This document shows positions 34,379 through 45,736 of a DNA stretch of 64,000 nt, in pieces. Below the pieces are notes generated by a model that saw only the letters and a list, made by a program, of their open reading frames with translations, searched no databases and was not told the DNA's origin. The stretch's first letter is position 1, and every line of letters begins with the position of its first letter. A program made the position numbers and the translations under genes. The stretch comes from Macrolepiota albuminosa (Eukaryota; Basidiomycota; Agaricomycetes; Agaricales; Agaricaceae), in assembly GCA_027475525.1 (NCBI GenBank), contig JAMWFC010000046.1, forward strand, positions 1,488,001 through 1,552,000, given 5' to 3'.

Positions 34379-35644
34379 CTATTGAAAACCCTCCCCTGCC
34401 GAACCAAAGGACCCATCCGATGGTTCTGCTACAGCTTCCACAGGACCCAAGGACTCCTCCAAGGGTTCTGCTTCAGTCTGTACATCTGGGGAGGGGTTTC
34501 CTCGAACATCTCGGGCAGCAAGGAGCTGGAGAAGGAGCTCCTCCTGCTCTGAAGCTGAGAGATAGCGCACCTCTAACCCCTGGGGACAATACTGAGCAAA
34601 GTGACCAGGCTTTCCACAGCGACGGCAGAGGAGAGGAAGGGAGGAACGTTGACGAGAGGCATCAACATCCATAGGTACTCCAAAAGGAAGAGGACGTGCT
34701 GCAGGTACCTGAGCTGGGGGTGGAGTGCGAAATGGAAGGGAAGGCTGGATGGGATGACGAGCAGAAAAGGATGCCTGTGGAGTGGAGCGAGGGGCAGTTC
34801 CACGGTGGAGCTCACGTCGTAACTCCATGAGCTGCCACTGATCACGTGCTACCTGATACCAGGTCTCGATACTCGTGTCATCAGGTCGTCCCTCAGCCAT
34901 GCTGTCGATCCGATCCATGAGAGAGGGAAGGAGGCCATCTCGGAAGGTGAGACAGAGCTGAAGACCATCCGGATAACAGGCCTGTTCAGCAAGAGCTCTG
35001 AAGGAGTCGATGTACTCATCTAGGGTCCGCTTCCCCTGCCCATATCGATGAGGATCTCGGAGAGTGAGGGCTGCCACCTTAGCAGGGTCCAAGGGGAAGA
35101 ACTCTGTCCGAAACTCCTTCTCAAACTGATCCCAACTTCCAAAACTCTCTACTCCTCCAGGACGTCGAAAGACTCGTAGCGCGTATGTTGAAGCTCGCCC
35201 AGACTTCATGTAAGAAAGAACCCAAGCAATTTTGAGAGCGTCAGAGGGGAAAGCCTCACCACTGAGCTGAATATAGGTGATGCAGGACTGCAGGAAACGC
35301 TCGCCTATCGCTCGGTCACCATTGAATGCGTCTGGGAGTGCTGGGCGAGGAATATTGGCATGAACTGGGGGGGAGGCCCCAAAGCGAGGGACTGGGGGTG
35401 TGCCAGCCCTAACTGGAGGTGCCTGGAGAGGGGTAGGAGTGAGAGGGAGGCGCTCTAAGAGGGCCTGAAGGGAATGGGAGATAGTGTCTGTGGCCTGTCG
35501 TAATCCAGCAAGTTCGGTGGTGTGGAGGGTGAGGGAAGCTTGAGTGGTCTGCACCTGAGTCTCCAGAGCAAGCAAGCGACCCCAGGCATCATCCTGAGGG
35601 GCAGAGGCGTCCAGGGGAGTGTCTGAGGGGGCTGGTTGGGTCAT
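34379..35644 (-). CDS. Gypsy-B gag
   Basis: 421 codons. An N-terminal heptad-like helix (about residues 25-65) and a Pro-rich linker come first. The capsid-like domain follows (about 95-260, with AFNGDRAIGERFLQSC and FEKEFRTEFFP), then a Pro-rich linker and a CCHC zinc knuckle, CRRCGKPGHFAQYC, at 340-353. It would form the particle shell and bind element RNA. The ATG lies about 115 bp downstream of the 5' LTR end. The stop TAG (34381-34379) overlaps the pol frame. Confidence 0.94.
   Translation of the reverse strand: MTQPAPSDTPLDASAPQDDAWGRLLALETQVQTTQASLTLHTTELAGLRQATDTISHSLQALLERLPLTPTPLQAPPVRAGTPPVPRFGASPPVHANIPRPALPDAFNGDRAIGERFLQSCITYIQLSGEAFPSDALKIAWVLSYMKSGRASTYALRVFRRPGGVESFGSWDQFEKEFRTEFFPLDPAKVAALTLRDPHRYGQGKRTLDEYIDSFRALAEQACYPDGLQLCLTFRDGLLPSLMDRIDSMAEGRPDDTSIETWYQVARDQWQLMELRRELHRGTAPRSTPQASFSARHPIQPSLPFRTPPPAQVPAARPLPFGVPMDVDASRQRSSLPLLCRRCGKPGHFAQYCPQGLEVRYLSASEQEELLLQLLAARDVRGNPSPDVQTEAEPLEESLGPVEAVAEPSDGSFGSAGEGFQ
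34385..34391 (-). promoter_or_regulatory. Probable -1 ribosomal frameshift site of Gypsy-B
   Basis: In the gag frame the end reads GAG GGT TTT CAA TAG. The heptamer G-GGT-TTT fits the X-XXY-YYZ slippery rule and lies one codon before the gag stop. A -1 slip leads exactly into the pol frame with no stop before the pol ATG. I did not evaluate a downstream RNA structure. Confidence 0.7.
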
Positions 35645-35758
35645 AGAAGCAACAGAGGGGCAGGGAGTAATCCAGTGGGGGAGGGACCTAAAGGGGCAAG
35701 AGAGGGCTCAAGCAGGCTGAAGGGGGCTCCCAGACCGAAATGTAGAGACTTGTTCTGC

Positions 35759-36278
35759 TGTAAGGGCGACCTCTAGAGGCTGTGGCTCAGTCACACAGCT
35801 GGCAGAGGGAGATCCAAAGTGTATTAGAATATATACTGACAATATCAAGGTAGCTACTCACCTGGCAGAGGGAGATCCAAAGAGAACAAGTCTGGGGATC
35901 CCCTATGCCAGGTTGGACGCTTCTGGGGCCTCTGAAGCGTGGGAAACAACTGTACAGTACAACAAAACCTTAAAAACTCGAAAATTGACTAACCAAACAA
36001 GTGTGCAAACAAGGGAGGAAAACTCCGGACTTTAGAAGTCAGAAAGGCAAACTCCGGCTTATCTAAGCAGCCTGGAGCGGTGCTGAAGGGCCCACACTTG
36101 TCTGAGTGATAGCTAAAGAACCAGAGCACCTCAAAGGTTGAGAATAGTACCAACAGATAGTGTTGAAGAAGTAGTAACAGCAAAATGAGAGAATGGTAGA
36201 AGAAATAAGGAAGTGAATGAAAGGAGAGTGAAAAGAAATAAGGAGTGAAAGAAGAAAGGAATGAGGGGTCCCCTGACA
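35759..36278 (-). repeat. Gypsy-B 5' LTR
   Basis: 520 bp, same ends as the 3' copy. The sequence following in element orientation (GCAGAACAAGTCTC) is not a TGG-type primer site, so priming may be unconventional. Confidence 0.96.
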
Positions 36279-36283
36279 GGAAA

Positions 36284-37643
36284 GAATGGCCAATGAACAC
36301 CTGTTTTGCAGTCCCTGGGCATTTTTGATGCCTGCACCTCATGAATTGCATGAAACTATGCCTGGAATGAATGAGACGGTCAGGATCCATATGGATCATA
36401 TGCATGATCATCTCACTCATCTGGTGGATGACTCCCTTGGAGTCAGGTTTAAATTCCCGTAAGTCCCCGCAATTGCAATGGTAAGCATATATGTGCATAT
36501 GCTGGAGAACATAGGTTCTCCCAGTTGGAGGACTGGGCCATGGACATCTGCTACCACCTGGCAGTCTGCTGCTATGGTGGAGACGACATGGACCAGGAAA
36601 GGATATTTATGCTACACAAATTTATGGAGGGAGAGGCTGGGAATTGGTTCCGTCGCCATGTCCTCCATATTAATTGCGACAAACCGCATTGGACATTTAA
36701 AGAAGTCCTGATAGGACTGTATAATCACTTTGTCAATGCTGCAACAATGCAGGAAGCTCAGGATGTCTTTAGAAAGGCAGTGTATGATGCTAAGACTGGC
36801 ATCCAGACATTTTATGATGACCTGGTGGGTCATGCACAGAATATGGCCGTCTATCCAGATGAATATACTATTTGCGAGACATTTCTGGACAGAATACCTG
36901 CAGAAATGAGGAGAGTGTTAATACGTGATGACAATTTGTCTCTGGAGGTCAATATTGTGACTGAATTCTTGGCATATGCCATTCGTTATGAGCAGTTGAT
37001 ATGGACTGCAAATCATTATGAGCAGCATAGTTCATGCCAAGAAACCATGAACCGTCAGGCAGTGAAGGTGGGGACCTTCCTGGCCAAATAGTCAAAGATG
37101 GAGAACAATCACAATCTGCAATTTGCTATCCGCAAGACAATTCCTGGAGGCCAACGGCCTTGATCGAAGCCAGCTGGACAATTGCCAGCAAAGGATAGTC
37201 GACTTTTTTTGGGTCAAAACCAAGTAGCAGCAAGAGGGGTAGTAGTGCCTGCAGCATGTATGGCAAGCAAACCCACTGGGGCCCCTGGAGTGGCCCAGAA
37301 AAGGCCTGCCAGAGACCCTTCAGTGTGCTACAACTGTGGCATGAGCAGACATTTTGCTAAGGAATGTCCTGCCCCACCTAAGGCACACATCCAAGCAGCC
37401 CATACAGCTGCGGCACCTAGCAATGTCGTCAGTGACAACAAGGACGACAAGATTGTTGAAAAAGCGGAGGAAGAGCTGCAAGTAGAGGCTGATGGGTTGA
37501 AAGTGGATGACGCTGAGAGCATCCAGATTGATGGCGATGAATACATTGCAGTGGACGTGTATGACAGCGACGATTATGCTCATGATGACGAGGAGGAACA
37601 CTTGTTTGCACTAACTGAGTACCATAGAGATCAGCACGTCTGA
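36284..37643 (+). pseudogene. Gypsy-A gag, capsid domain and zinc knuckle
   Basis: Continuation of Gypsy-A after the Gypsy-B insertion. The frame 36525-37091 holds a retrotransposon gag domain (FMEGEAGNWFRRHVL, then ETFLDRIPAEMRR). After a stop, a second frame has the CCHC knuckle CYNCGMSRHFAKEC at 37326-37367 and an acidic tail (DSDDYAHDDEEEH). Stops at 37091 and upstream of 36525 show decay. Confidence 0.85.
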
Positions 37644-38516
37644 ATGAGACATGTAACCCTGCAGAAGGCAACTAATAAGTTGCAGCGACCACACTATACT
37701 CCCGAGGAGAAGGAGTGCTTGGTCACCTATGTTGATGTCAATGGACATCCGGCATGGATGTTGTGGGACTCAGGGAGTACCACTATGGGCATTATGCCCC
37801 AGTTTGCTCACGTCAATGCAATTTGTGTTCATGAACTGGAGGAGCCATTGGTGCTCCAGCCAGGGATGGTAGGGAGTCGTGCCATGGTGCAGTTTGGTGC
37901 TGAAGTACAAATAAAGACATCAGGGACATTGACCAAGGAATATGTAGATATAGCAAATTTTGATCACTACGACATGATCATCGGTATGCTGTTTATGCAT
38001 AAGAACAAGGTGTCGTTGGACTTTGTGAATGACATGGTTGTTGTAAATGGTACACCTGTAAAGGTGGAGAAAGTCATGCTGAACGACACAGATGGTCGTT
38101 TGAGGTGCTATCATGCAATTGAAAAGCGGCGTGATGAACACAACTGACTAGATGGTCGCAAGAGAGTGACTGTACAGGAGGTGGAGGATGAGCAGGTCCT
38201 ACCAAAGAGCCTGCCGGCAGATTTGCCGGCTTTACTAATGTCTGAGGAAGAGTTTCAAGGAACTCTGAGGAAGAGAAAGCACCCGGATGTGATTGGGTGT
38301 ACAAATGGAAAGCCTAAACAGGCTGTACAGCATAAGAATGAGCATGGTAAATATGTGGTGGAGTTGCTGGAATGTCAGCCAACTAGCTCTCGAGTGAAGG
38401 TTGAGGATCTCATCAAGAATAAGGTATATAGTACAATGGGAACTGTGGGAAGCACAAGGTTGCTAATGGATCGACCAGTACCTTGGCCAGGAGTGCAATG
38501 GGCATATGACCTATGA
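37644..38516 (+). pseudogene. Gypsy-A protease region
   Basis: Frame 37644-38147 contains a retropepsin-like core, MLWDSGSTTMGIMP near 37757-37800 and DMIIGMLFMHKN near 37970. A following frame, 38166-38516, is a charged linker to RT. One stop at 38145 separates them. Confidence 0.8.
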
Positions 38517-38537
38517 ATGCCATGGGAGTGAAACAAG

Positions 38538-40330
38538 TTGGTGGCGTCAATGGTGATGCAGACTATGGGAAGGGTGCAGGCAACCCAGATGGGAGAAGTA
38601 TACCGTCAAGCACAAGAGGACGAGATTTCCGAAACATTGGATATTGTATTTGATGGACTCTCGCTGAAAGCGAGAAGTGTGCAGTCGTCATCAAGTATGA
38701 CAAGAGTGGTAGAGAGACAACCAGTCATAAGGTTGAATCAGTAAAAGGGAAAGGTAAGGCTGTGAGCCTTACAGAGGAGGATATTCCTTGATTGCACCAG
38801 CAATGGCAACATGAGTTTGCTGATATTGTCAACAGAACAAAGGAAGAGCTTCCTCCATGGTGGAAGGTTAATTATGAGATTAACCTCATTGATAATAATA
38901 AGCAGTACAAGTATCATTTGCCTCGCTGTCTGCGAGCACTACAGGATCAACTTTGTGAAAAGATGAACAGATACATAAATGCAAAGTGGTAGGAACCACG
39001 ACCAGCGGTGCAAGCTGCACCCTTACTTTGTATTCCCAAAAAGGATAGGATGTTAAGGACTGCATTGGATGTGCAACAGCGCAATGATAATACAGTCAAG
39101 GATGTAACACCTCTTCCAGATCAGGAAGTCATACGTGAAGATATTATGACAGCAAAGTATAGGTCAAAAATTGACCTAACAAATGTGTACAAACAGGTTT
39201 GCATACACAAAGAGGATATACCGAAGACACTGTGTTTGTCCTTGATGGGGACATTCATGAGCAACATTATGCAGATTGGTGATTGCAATGCACCAGCGAC
39301 ATTTCAGAGATTAATGACCTCAATCTTCCGAGATGTAATTGGGAAGTTTATGCACGTCTATTTAGACAATATATTCATTTTCTCTGATTCCATTGAGGAG
39401 CATGAGCAGCACCTACAAGTCGTATTTGAATGACTACATAAGGCTAGTCTCTATCTCAAATGGAAGAAGTGCGAGTTGTACACATTGAGTATAGACTGTC
39501 TCGGTCACGTCATTGACGAGAAGGGTATTCATCTAGACACGGATAAACTCAATCAAATTTGAGAGTGGCACATATAATGATATCCAACGATTTGTTGGAC
39601 TTGTAAACTATATTAGTAACTTTTTGCCAGACATCACGGCATATACAGGGCCACTTATGGCCATGACCCAGAATGGGTCCCCTTTTTACTGGAGACTGCT
39701 GCATCAGCGGTGCTTTGAGATAATCAAGCACATCTGCGCAAAGATGCCAGTTATTTGGGCAATTGATCCACGCATTGACAAGCATATTTGGCTCATATAC
39801 GATGCATCAAAGACTGGGGTTGGGGCCATGTTTGGCCAAGGTAAAACATGGCAGACTTGCCGACCAGCGGGATTTATGTCCCATAAGTTCACTGCTGCCC
39901 AGTGGAATTACGCTGTACACAAGTTAGAAACACTCGCTATCCTGGAAGCCCTCCTAAAATGGGAGGATAAACTGATGGGATACAAGATCCATATCATTAT
40001 GGATCACAAAGCACTCGAGTTTTTCAAGACTCAGGTGCACCTATCTCCGTGACAATGTTGCTGGATTGACTACATGTCATGGTACCAGTTTGACATCACT
40101 TATGTAAAAGGTGAATTGAACAAAGTAGCGGATTGCCTGTCTTGATATTTCAAGAGCGATACTCAAGATGACGTCCATGACGTGCATGACTATGTCCAGG
40201 TGGACAGACGCATTCACCCAGAGGGCAAAGACTTGCCCCTGCATAGGTTCCATGAAATTAAGGAACATATAGTTGAGCTACGTGCCATGCAAGCGCAGGA
40301 AACATGTCGCAGTAAGCGACTGCATGAACA
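38538..40330 (+). pseudogene. Gypsy-A reverse transcriptase and RNase H
   Basis: Blocks in order: a linker (38538-38744), the RT thumb-proximal start (38792-38992), the RT core at 39008-39433 with NAPATFQRLM and HVYLDNIFIFSD (the YLDD box is YLDN, second Asp lost), the connection segment, then RNase H at 39624-40052 (LIYDASKTGVGAMFG, IIMDHKALEFF). Stops at 38990, 39431 and 40050 and a frame change near 39580 divide it. Inactive. Confidence 0.88.
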
Positions 40331-41843
40331 GTGAGAAGCTCGCAATGTCAAGGCCCAGGTGCTGGTGGATCATGAGGCCCCTCAGCCAAGTGAAGATACG
40401 AGGCAAGGGGTGCCTCTGAGGGGTACTGAGATAACGCTCCAGCAGGTGCTGGAGTCACAGGACCATAAGCCTGCACTGGCTGACTTAGGCAATGCACAAT
40501 TCTGCACATGTATCCAGCACGGATACAAGGATGATAATCTCTTCTTAGAGATTTTGAACAATATCCAAGCACATCTGCGCTTCAAAGTGGAGCAGCAGCT
40601 CGTCTACCTTACCAGACCTACTGGGTCCAAAGTCATCTGCATTCTCCAGGAGAGGTTGTTGATCACGACTATCCTGGACCAGGCCCATAAAGTAGTGGGC
40701 CACTTTGGAACTCAGAAAATGCTGGACTATGTACAACGCTGGTACTGGTGGCCGCAAATAGCCAAAGAAATGAGCCAATTCTGCTCGACATGCGAGCTAT
40801 GTCAACAGTTGAAAGTATCGACATTGAAGCCACCGGGGAAGCTTCATTTGCTTCCTATACTGGTCAAACCCTGGGATTCAATCAGGACGGACTTTATAGG
40901 TCTGTTTCCTGAGTCGAAGGGTTTCAACTACCTCTGGGTAGTGATCTGCAGAATGACCAGTATAGTCCATCTCATTTCAGTGAGAACCACCATGATAGCT
41001 TTGGACTTGTCGTGGATCTATCTCAAGGAGATAGTGCATCTCCATGGATTGCCAAGTTTGATTGTAAGCGATCAAGATGCTAAGTTCACTTCCAAATGGT
41101 GGAAGGAGCTGCACAAACTACTCGGAGCAAAGTTGCTCATGTCAACGTTGTTTCATCTGCAAATGGATAGTCAAACAGAATGCGCAAATAGAAATATTGT
41201 GCAAATACTGCGAGCGTTTGTATGTCCTGATCAGAAGGACTGGGTGGATAGATGTCCACTCGTTGAATTTGCGATAAATGTGAGCATCTCTAAAACCACA
41301 GGGTATTCCCTCTTTGAACTCAATAATGGCTACATGCCATCCATGATTTGTGAACTTCGCACTGACGAAGCTATTCATGTGGGAGTGAAGCAGTTTGCAT
41401 GCAATGCGCTAAGAAACTTGGCAGATGCCCATGATGTGATTATAGAATCATGCGTATGGCAGACAAAACATGCGAGTAATTGCAGACATGATGATCCAGA
41501 CATCGAGAAAAGGAACCTAGTGTACCTCTTAACAAAGAACTTGAACTCCAAAGTAGATTGGACCATATAAGGTCCTTGAGGCCAAGCCAAGCACGTCTAA
41601 CTACGTGCTGGAACTACCCCATGTGCTGCAAGCGCACAGGATAGTTCCCAAGTTCCATGTGTCGCTGTTGCAACTGTACTTGGCCAATAGTGATGCACTC
41701 TTTCCTAATCATGCAACCCTGGAGCCATATGACTTTGGAACTGGTGATGACCAGGAATGGTTCATGGATGACCTCATTGGTCATCGGTGGATAAGGGGAA
41801 ACCTCAAATTCGAGGTAAGATGGAGCTTAGGTGATACTACCTG
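40331..41843 (+). pseudogene. Gypsy-A integrase and chromodomain
   Basis: The long frame 40359-41570 has the zinc-binding segment (AHKVVGHFGTQ, then CSTCELCQQLK) and an integrase core (IRTDFIGLFPES, LIVSDQDAKF, MDSQTECANRNI) with D, D and E retained. A frameshift near 41570 leads to the 41605-41844 frame with the pol tail VPKFHVSLLQLYLAN and a divergent chromodomain (LIGHRWIRGNLKFEVRWS). The 313 bp from 41844 to 42156 are non-coding spacer before the extra ORF. Confidence 0.87.
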
Positions 41844-42156
41844 AGAACCACTAGTGAACTGCAAAGATCTTGCAGCGATGGACAGGTACCTAGAGTTGCA
41901 GGGCATGAAACACTCTCAACAGCTAGCAAAACGCACATAACGTGCGTGTGATGATGGAATGTAAATGAAGTCCACTTTGATGGCCAGTAAATAACTGGGT
42001 GGCTACTAATTGTGGCTGTTTAGGCAACTATAATCGCCGGTGAGAGACTGGGTGGCATGTATTTGTAGTTGTTTACACCACTGGCGGAGTTAGGAGATTG
42101 ATTTTTTTCTTCTCTTTCCTCAGTCCCAATACATGTAGCTGACGTGTTGCTTCATA

Positions 42157-45005
42157 ATGGCCTATTGGGGGCCACAAAAGAGTGATCAGAGCCTGCAAGG
42201 CTCTAGTAGAGGGGGGAGACCCCTGAATATACATATGCGAGAAAATCCTACCCTGTACCAGAGGCAGACGCCATACCCAGTGGCGAGCCAGTATCAGTCA
42301 GCAGGCATGGCCTATCCAGGCTACAAAGAACCGCTCCTATACCAGACTCCCCTCCATTTGCAAGAGATGGATGTTGATGATGGAGGGCGCTATGAGCGCC
42401 CAGAGGACAGCATGCGCCACGAGCGCTATTACCAGGAACCATCATCATGCTCATTTGCATTGATACTGATGTATGCAGGTGCAGTGATGGGGCCACCATC
42501 AGTACCATGGGCGCATTGGCCCGTGGTGGAATTATATGTTGAACCTGTGCCACAAGCGCAGGAGTTATTGGTGCCAGATGCACTCCTGAGCAGATTGGAA
42601 GCAGTGGGACAGCTAGTCCCTGCAACTGCATTCTTTCTGCAGGACAGTCTGGCCGTGATGGTGATGGAGGGATTGCTTGAAGGGATTGCTTGATCAGATT
42701 GAGCTGATGAAGAGGCAGTGCATTGCAGCGCTGGAGCAGATCAAACACGTGTCTAAGCGCAAAGTCTCTACTTTCAAGGAACCGACCGCTGTGGTCAAGA
42801 GGGCCAAGTATCAGCCCACTTGATCGGTTGACCCTCCATGGGCCAGGATGCCACTGGCTGCACAATCTGTGTGCCCTGAGCAGCCTATTCAGCCTGTTGT
42901 GTCGTCATTGCGGTTGCCCGCTCCGGCCTCCTCAGAGTTATTGACTGCCATCAGTGAGCCTTTGGCAGGGCTGTCTCTGGGTCAGCAGGAACCCGCATTG
43001 TCTCGGGCTCCACCTATGTATGGGGCCCAAATCTGTTGCTGTGGTGCCAAGAGTGCCCATTACCATCACCCCTCGTGCTAAGCCTGGAGGGAGAACTCTA
43101 GCACAAAATGCGCCTGCCCCTCCAGTGGCTCAGCCACCATTTGAACCATCTGCCCTGGCCAAGTTGGGGCCTTCACGTCAACGTCAAGGCCGTAAGCTGC
43201 CTCTTGATGCCTCCAAACTGGAGGTAATAGAGTTCCCAGCTGGCATTCCCACACAGGCTGGGAAAGTTTTGATGTTGTTTTTGTTGCCTATTACCATGCC
43301 TGCACTGCAGGCACACAACCCCGTGGTCACCTTGACCCCTGACTCTTGCTTCCCAAAGCAATATGACAGTCTGGTGGCAACCTTGAGAAATCCGCCCATG
43401 CCTGGAAAAGGTAAAGCGCCAGTTGTCTCCTTATTTGATGAGAGCAACTATGGAGAGTCGAGCTCAGAGCATGAGGAGGAGGTGGAGGAAGGGGAATTGG
43501 CAGCGGACCAATTCCAGCGAGTATTGCACAATAAGTGCATTGCAAATAAGAAAGCGAATTGCGCCAAAGAGTTGCAGGCCCTGAAATATAGGGCCCAAGA
43601 TGAGTTTTTGGGGAAGATCCCCAATGGTTTGGGGGTGAAGGTGTGGAGCCCACTTGACATTGAGCGGATGAACTCGTGCTTCAGAGGAGCACTCAGCCAC
43701 TGCACGTACTATTCGTATCATTCAAATGCTGTGCTGTTGGGAGCCAATGCCAATTGGGCAGCAGCTTATAAGTTCTCTTCTGGATGCCGTGCTGGTCTAC
43801 CAGCCAGTGTCATCTACAAGTTTTCCCCTTGCAGCCTCCCCCACAGCCCATTAGAGCTTGACCGGCTCTTTAAATACTACTCAAACCCACACACCCCTTG
43901 ACATGACAGAATTACCATGTACCTTCTCATTACAGAGCTCTAGATGTTTGCACAGCAAACAGACAAGTCTCTGCATGACCGAACAATGAGGCTTCTGATG
44001 GAGGACCCTTGCTACCAGAACCTCGTCAGCCCAATTCAGGAGGCTGATGACCTAGCACTTGTTGAGTGCTGACACATTCCAGGGCGCTATCTGCGCACGA
44101 AAGAAGATGGTACCACTGTGCTGCGTGTAATGCATGCTCAAGACCCAGCCACACTGTTCAACCTGGAACAGCTGGCACAGTACGCGCTGGTCTTTGGTTG
44201 TCCTGGGCTGGAGAACACATATCAGGGCATTGCAGTTGATCACACATACTGCATGCACTGGAAAACCCTCTTTGGGTTCGCATTATGTCGAGCTCTTTGC
44301 ACAAACAGCACAGCCAAACCTGTAATGGTGCGGTGCATGACCCTTGTTATGGCCTGCCCAGGTCTTTACTGTGAGGCAATTGCCTCATATAATGCCATGT
44401 TTCTGGACCAGCCTTTTGAGCCCCAGAGAGGGCCCCAGCTGGAACTCCATCCTGTTCACGTGCCAGACAATTTCGCATGGAACTTCTCCAACAACAATGT
44501 GTTACGCGTCTTATTGCACAACCAGATACCGCCCGACTGGGTAGACCACGCATATATATACAGAGTGGTCTTCCTGGAACAGCAGTTCCACGCCCCCACG
44601 ATGTCTATGGACATCTTCAAACAGATCTACAATGAGTGCATGGAGCACTTGAACAAATACGGCACCCCTCCCACAATTCCACAATGGGATGGATGGCGGG
44701 AGATGACCGAAGACGACCATTATCGTCTTATGTTCAAGCACGATGAGGAAAGTTGTCTTCCTGACAACCCTGAGGCCAATGGCCTCTATTATCTCATTGA
44801 CATGGACCCAAATCAGGTCAATCTCCTAAAACGCATGGCAGCGCATGGTACACTACCCACCATTACTTCAGCGATTAATGTCGCACTCACTGAGTCTATG
44901 GTGGTAGATACGTCCGCAGTCAAGGGGCCTATAACCCCACCAAGGACAGAATCGGCGCCTCCCCTTCCACGATTAACGTCACACTGGAGGAGGAGTCAAT
45001 GGTGA
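42157..45005 (+). pseudogene. Gypsy-A extra sense ORF (ORF3), function unknown
   Basis: A third coding unit between chromodomain and 3' LTR. It has a Tyr/Pro/Gln-rich N-terminus (42157-42660), a basic helical segment, a Pro-rich part (42848-43081) and an acidic cluster (SSSEHEEEVEEGE, near 43455-43490). A long globular-looking C-terminal half follows (43500-45000), with conserved-looking Trp, Cys and Tyr. A 13-bp tandem duplication at 42668-42693, at least one more frameshift and stops at 43901, 43924 and 44070 break it. The beginning of the same ORF is kept in the fragment at 549-169, so it is part of the family. It is not an envelope protein by any visible criterion: no signal peptide and no clear membrane anchor. 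Confidence 0.7.
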
Positions 45006-45379
45006 CTGAGACGAGCATGGTTGCAGGAGCATTGTCGAACAGGTCCTAGACCCATATTGTTGTTATATAGGTAACTCTGAGTAAACCACTCGAGATGTTC
45101 AAGCTGACATGCACTCCAGTGTAGCGTGTATATATGGCGGACCCAGATCACATAATCTTGTTTTATTTCAAATTTTATATTTGTTTTTGTGCTTCTGGCA
45201 TCATATGCGCACCTGTCTGATAAGAGACTGCCCTCTTGTATGTTCAAACGACACAACTACATTGCACCTGATGCTAACATGTTGCAGCAACACAAAGCGC
45301 GTAGGATCCTGCTGATTGCACTGTCATGCATCCCTTATTCCACTCCAACTTCCTTCCTAAGACTGAGTATTCAGTCTCA

Positions 45380-45389
45380 TTGGGGGGTA
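45380..45389 (+). promoter_or_regulatory. Gypsy-A polypurine tract
   Basis: ttggggggta directly before the 3' LTR. Confidence 0.75.
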
Positions 45390-45561
45390 TGTAATGGAGT
45401 CACACTTGTTACTAGCGTCAACGATGCTATAAGCATTCATTAGAGTATTATGTAAGACAACATCTTGTATTCACTCTAATTCTAGTCAATCCAATACTGC
45501 GGTCTGATTCAGCACTGTGTGATACACACAAGATAGTTCTAACTCGTAACCAACGGTTACA
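45390..45561 (+). repeat. Gypsy-A 3' LTR
   Basis: 172 bp, TGTAATGGAG to GGTTACA, followed by the target duplication aataa. Confidence 0.94.
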
Positions 45562-45590
45562 AATAACTTCTATTAATTGAAAGAGATGGG

Positions 45591-45600
45591 GCCCATAACC
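45591..45600 (-). promoter_or_regulatory. Copia-F primer-binding site (half-tRNA type)
   Basis: Minus-strand GGTTATGGGC (with CCC following) is complementary to the anticodon-loop region of initiator tRNA-Met, the primer known from Drosophila copia and related Ty1/copia elements. It directly follows the LTR end TTAACA. Confidence 0.8.
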
Positions 45601-45736
45601 TGTTAACAGAGAGTAAGTATAACTAGGTAGACTTTAATTAGTAAGTAACTTGAGATTTTATATAAATATACACACCTCAGAAGCAACCACACAATATGGT
45701 AAGCAACTGAGGTATGTTGTGGCAAAAATTGTAACA
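45601..45736 (-). repeat. Copia-F 5' LTR
   Basis: A 136-bp LTR in minus orientation, TGTTACAATTTTTGCC to CTGTTAACA, with a TATA-like tatataaa inside. The start is inferred from the TG/CA ends; no second LTR remains to confirm it. Confidence 0.6.

Larger units (their letters stand above)
29781..36278 (-). mobile_element. Gypsy-B, young near-intact chromovirus
   Basis: 6498 bp with two 520-bp LTRs that differ at one position I can find (30002 versus 35980, a transition). It is flanked by the 5-bp duplication ggaaa at 29776-29780 and 36279-36283. The empty site is preserved in the truncated Gypsy-A copy near 6550. It carries intact gag and pol frames on the minus strand and a chromodomain separated from pol by a single stop. 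It is by far the best-preserved transposon in the window. Confidence 0.97.
27887..45561 (+). mobile_element. Gypsy-A, full-length 11.2 kb element with Gypsy-B inside
   Basis: Both LTRs are present and the flanks 27882-27886 and 45562-45566 both read aataa, a 5-bp target duplication. Without the Gypsy-B insertion (6498 bp plus a 5-bp duplication) the element is 11172 bp, long for a gypsy element with LTRs of only 172 bp. The LTRs differ at about 7 of 172 positions, 6 of them transitions. The order inside is gag region, protease, RT/RNase H, integrase with chromodomain, and an additional sense ORF of nearly 3 kb. Stops in every domain make it inactive. Confidence 0.93.

Noticed and set aside
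30874..34822. Plus-strand frames of 60-107 codons inside Gypsy-B
   Set aside because: They are complements of intact gag and pol coding sequence with no independent support.
42157..45005. Envelope gene making Gypsy-A an errantivirus-like element
   Set aside because: No signal peptide, furin-type site or terminal membrane segment is visible; the hydrophobic stretch near 43260-43310 is short and internal.
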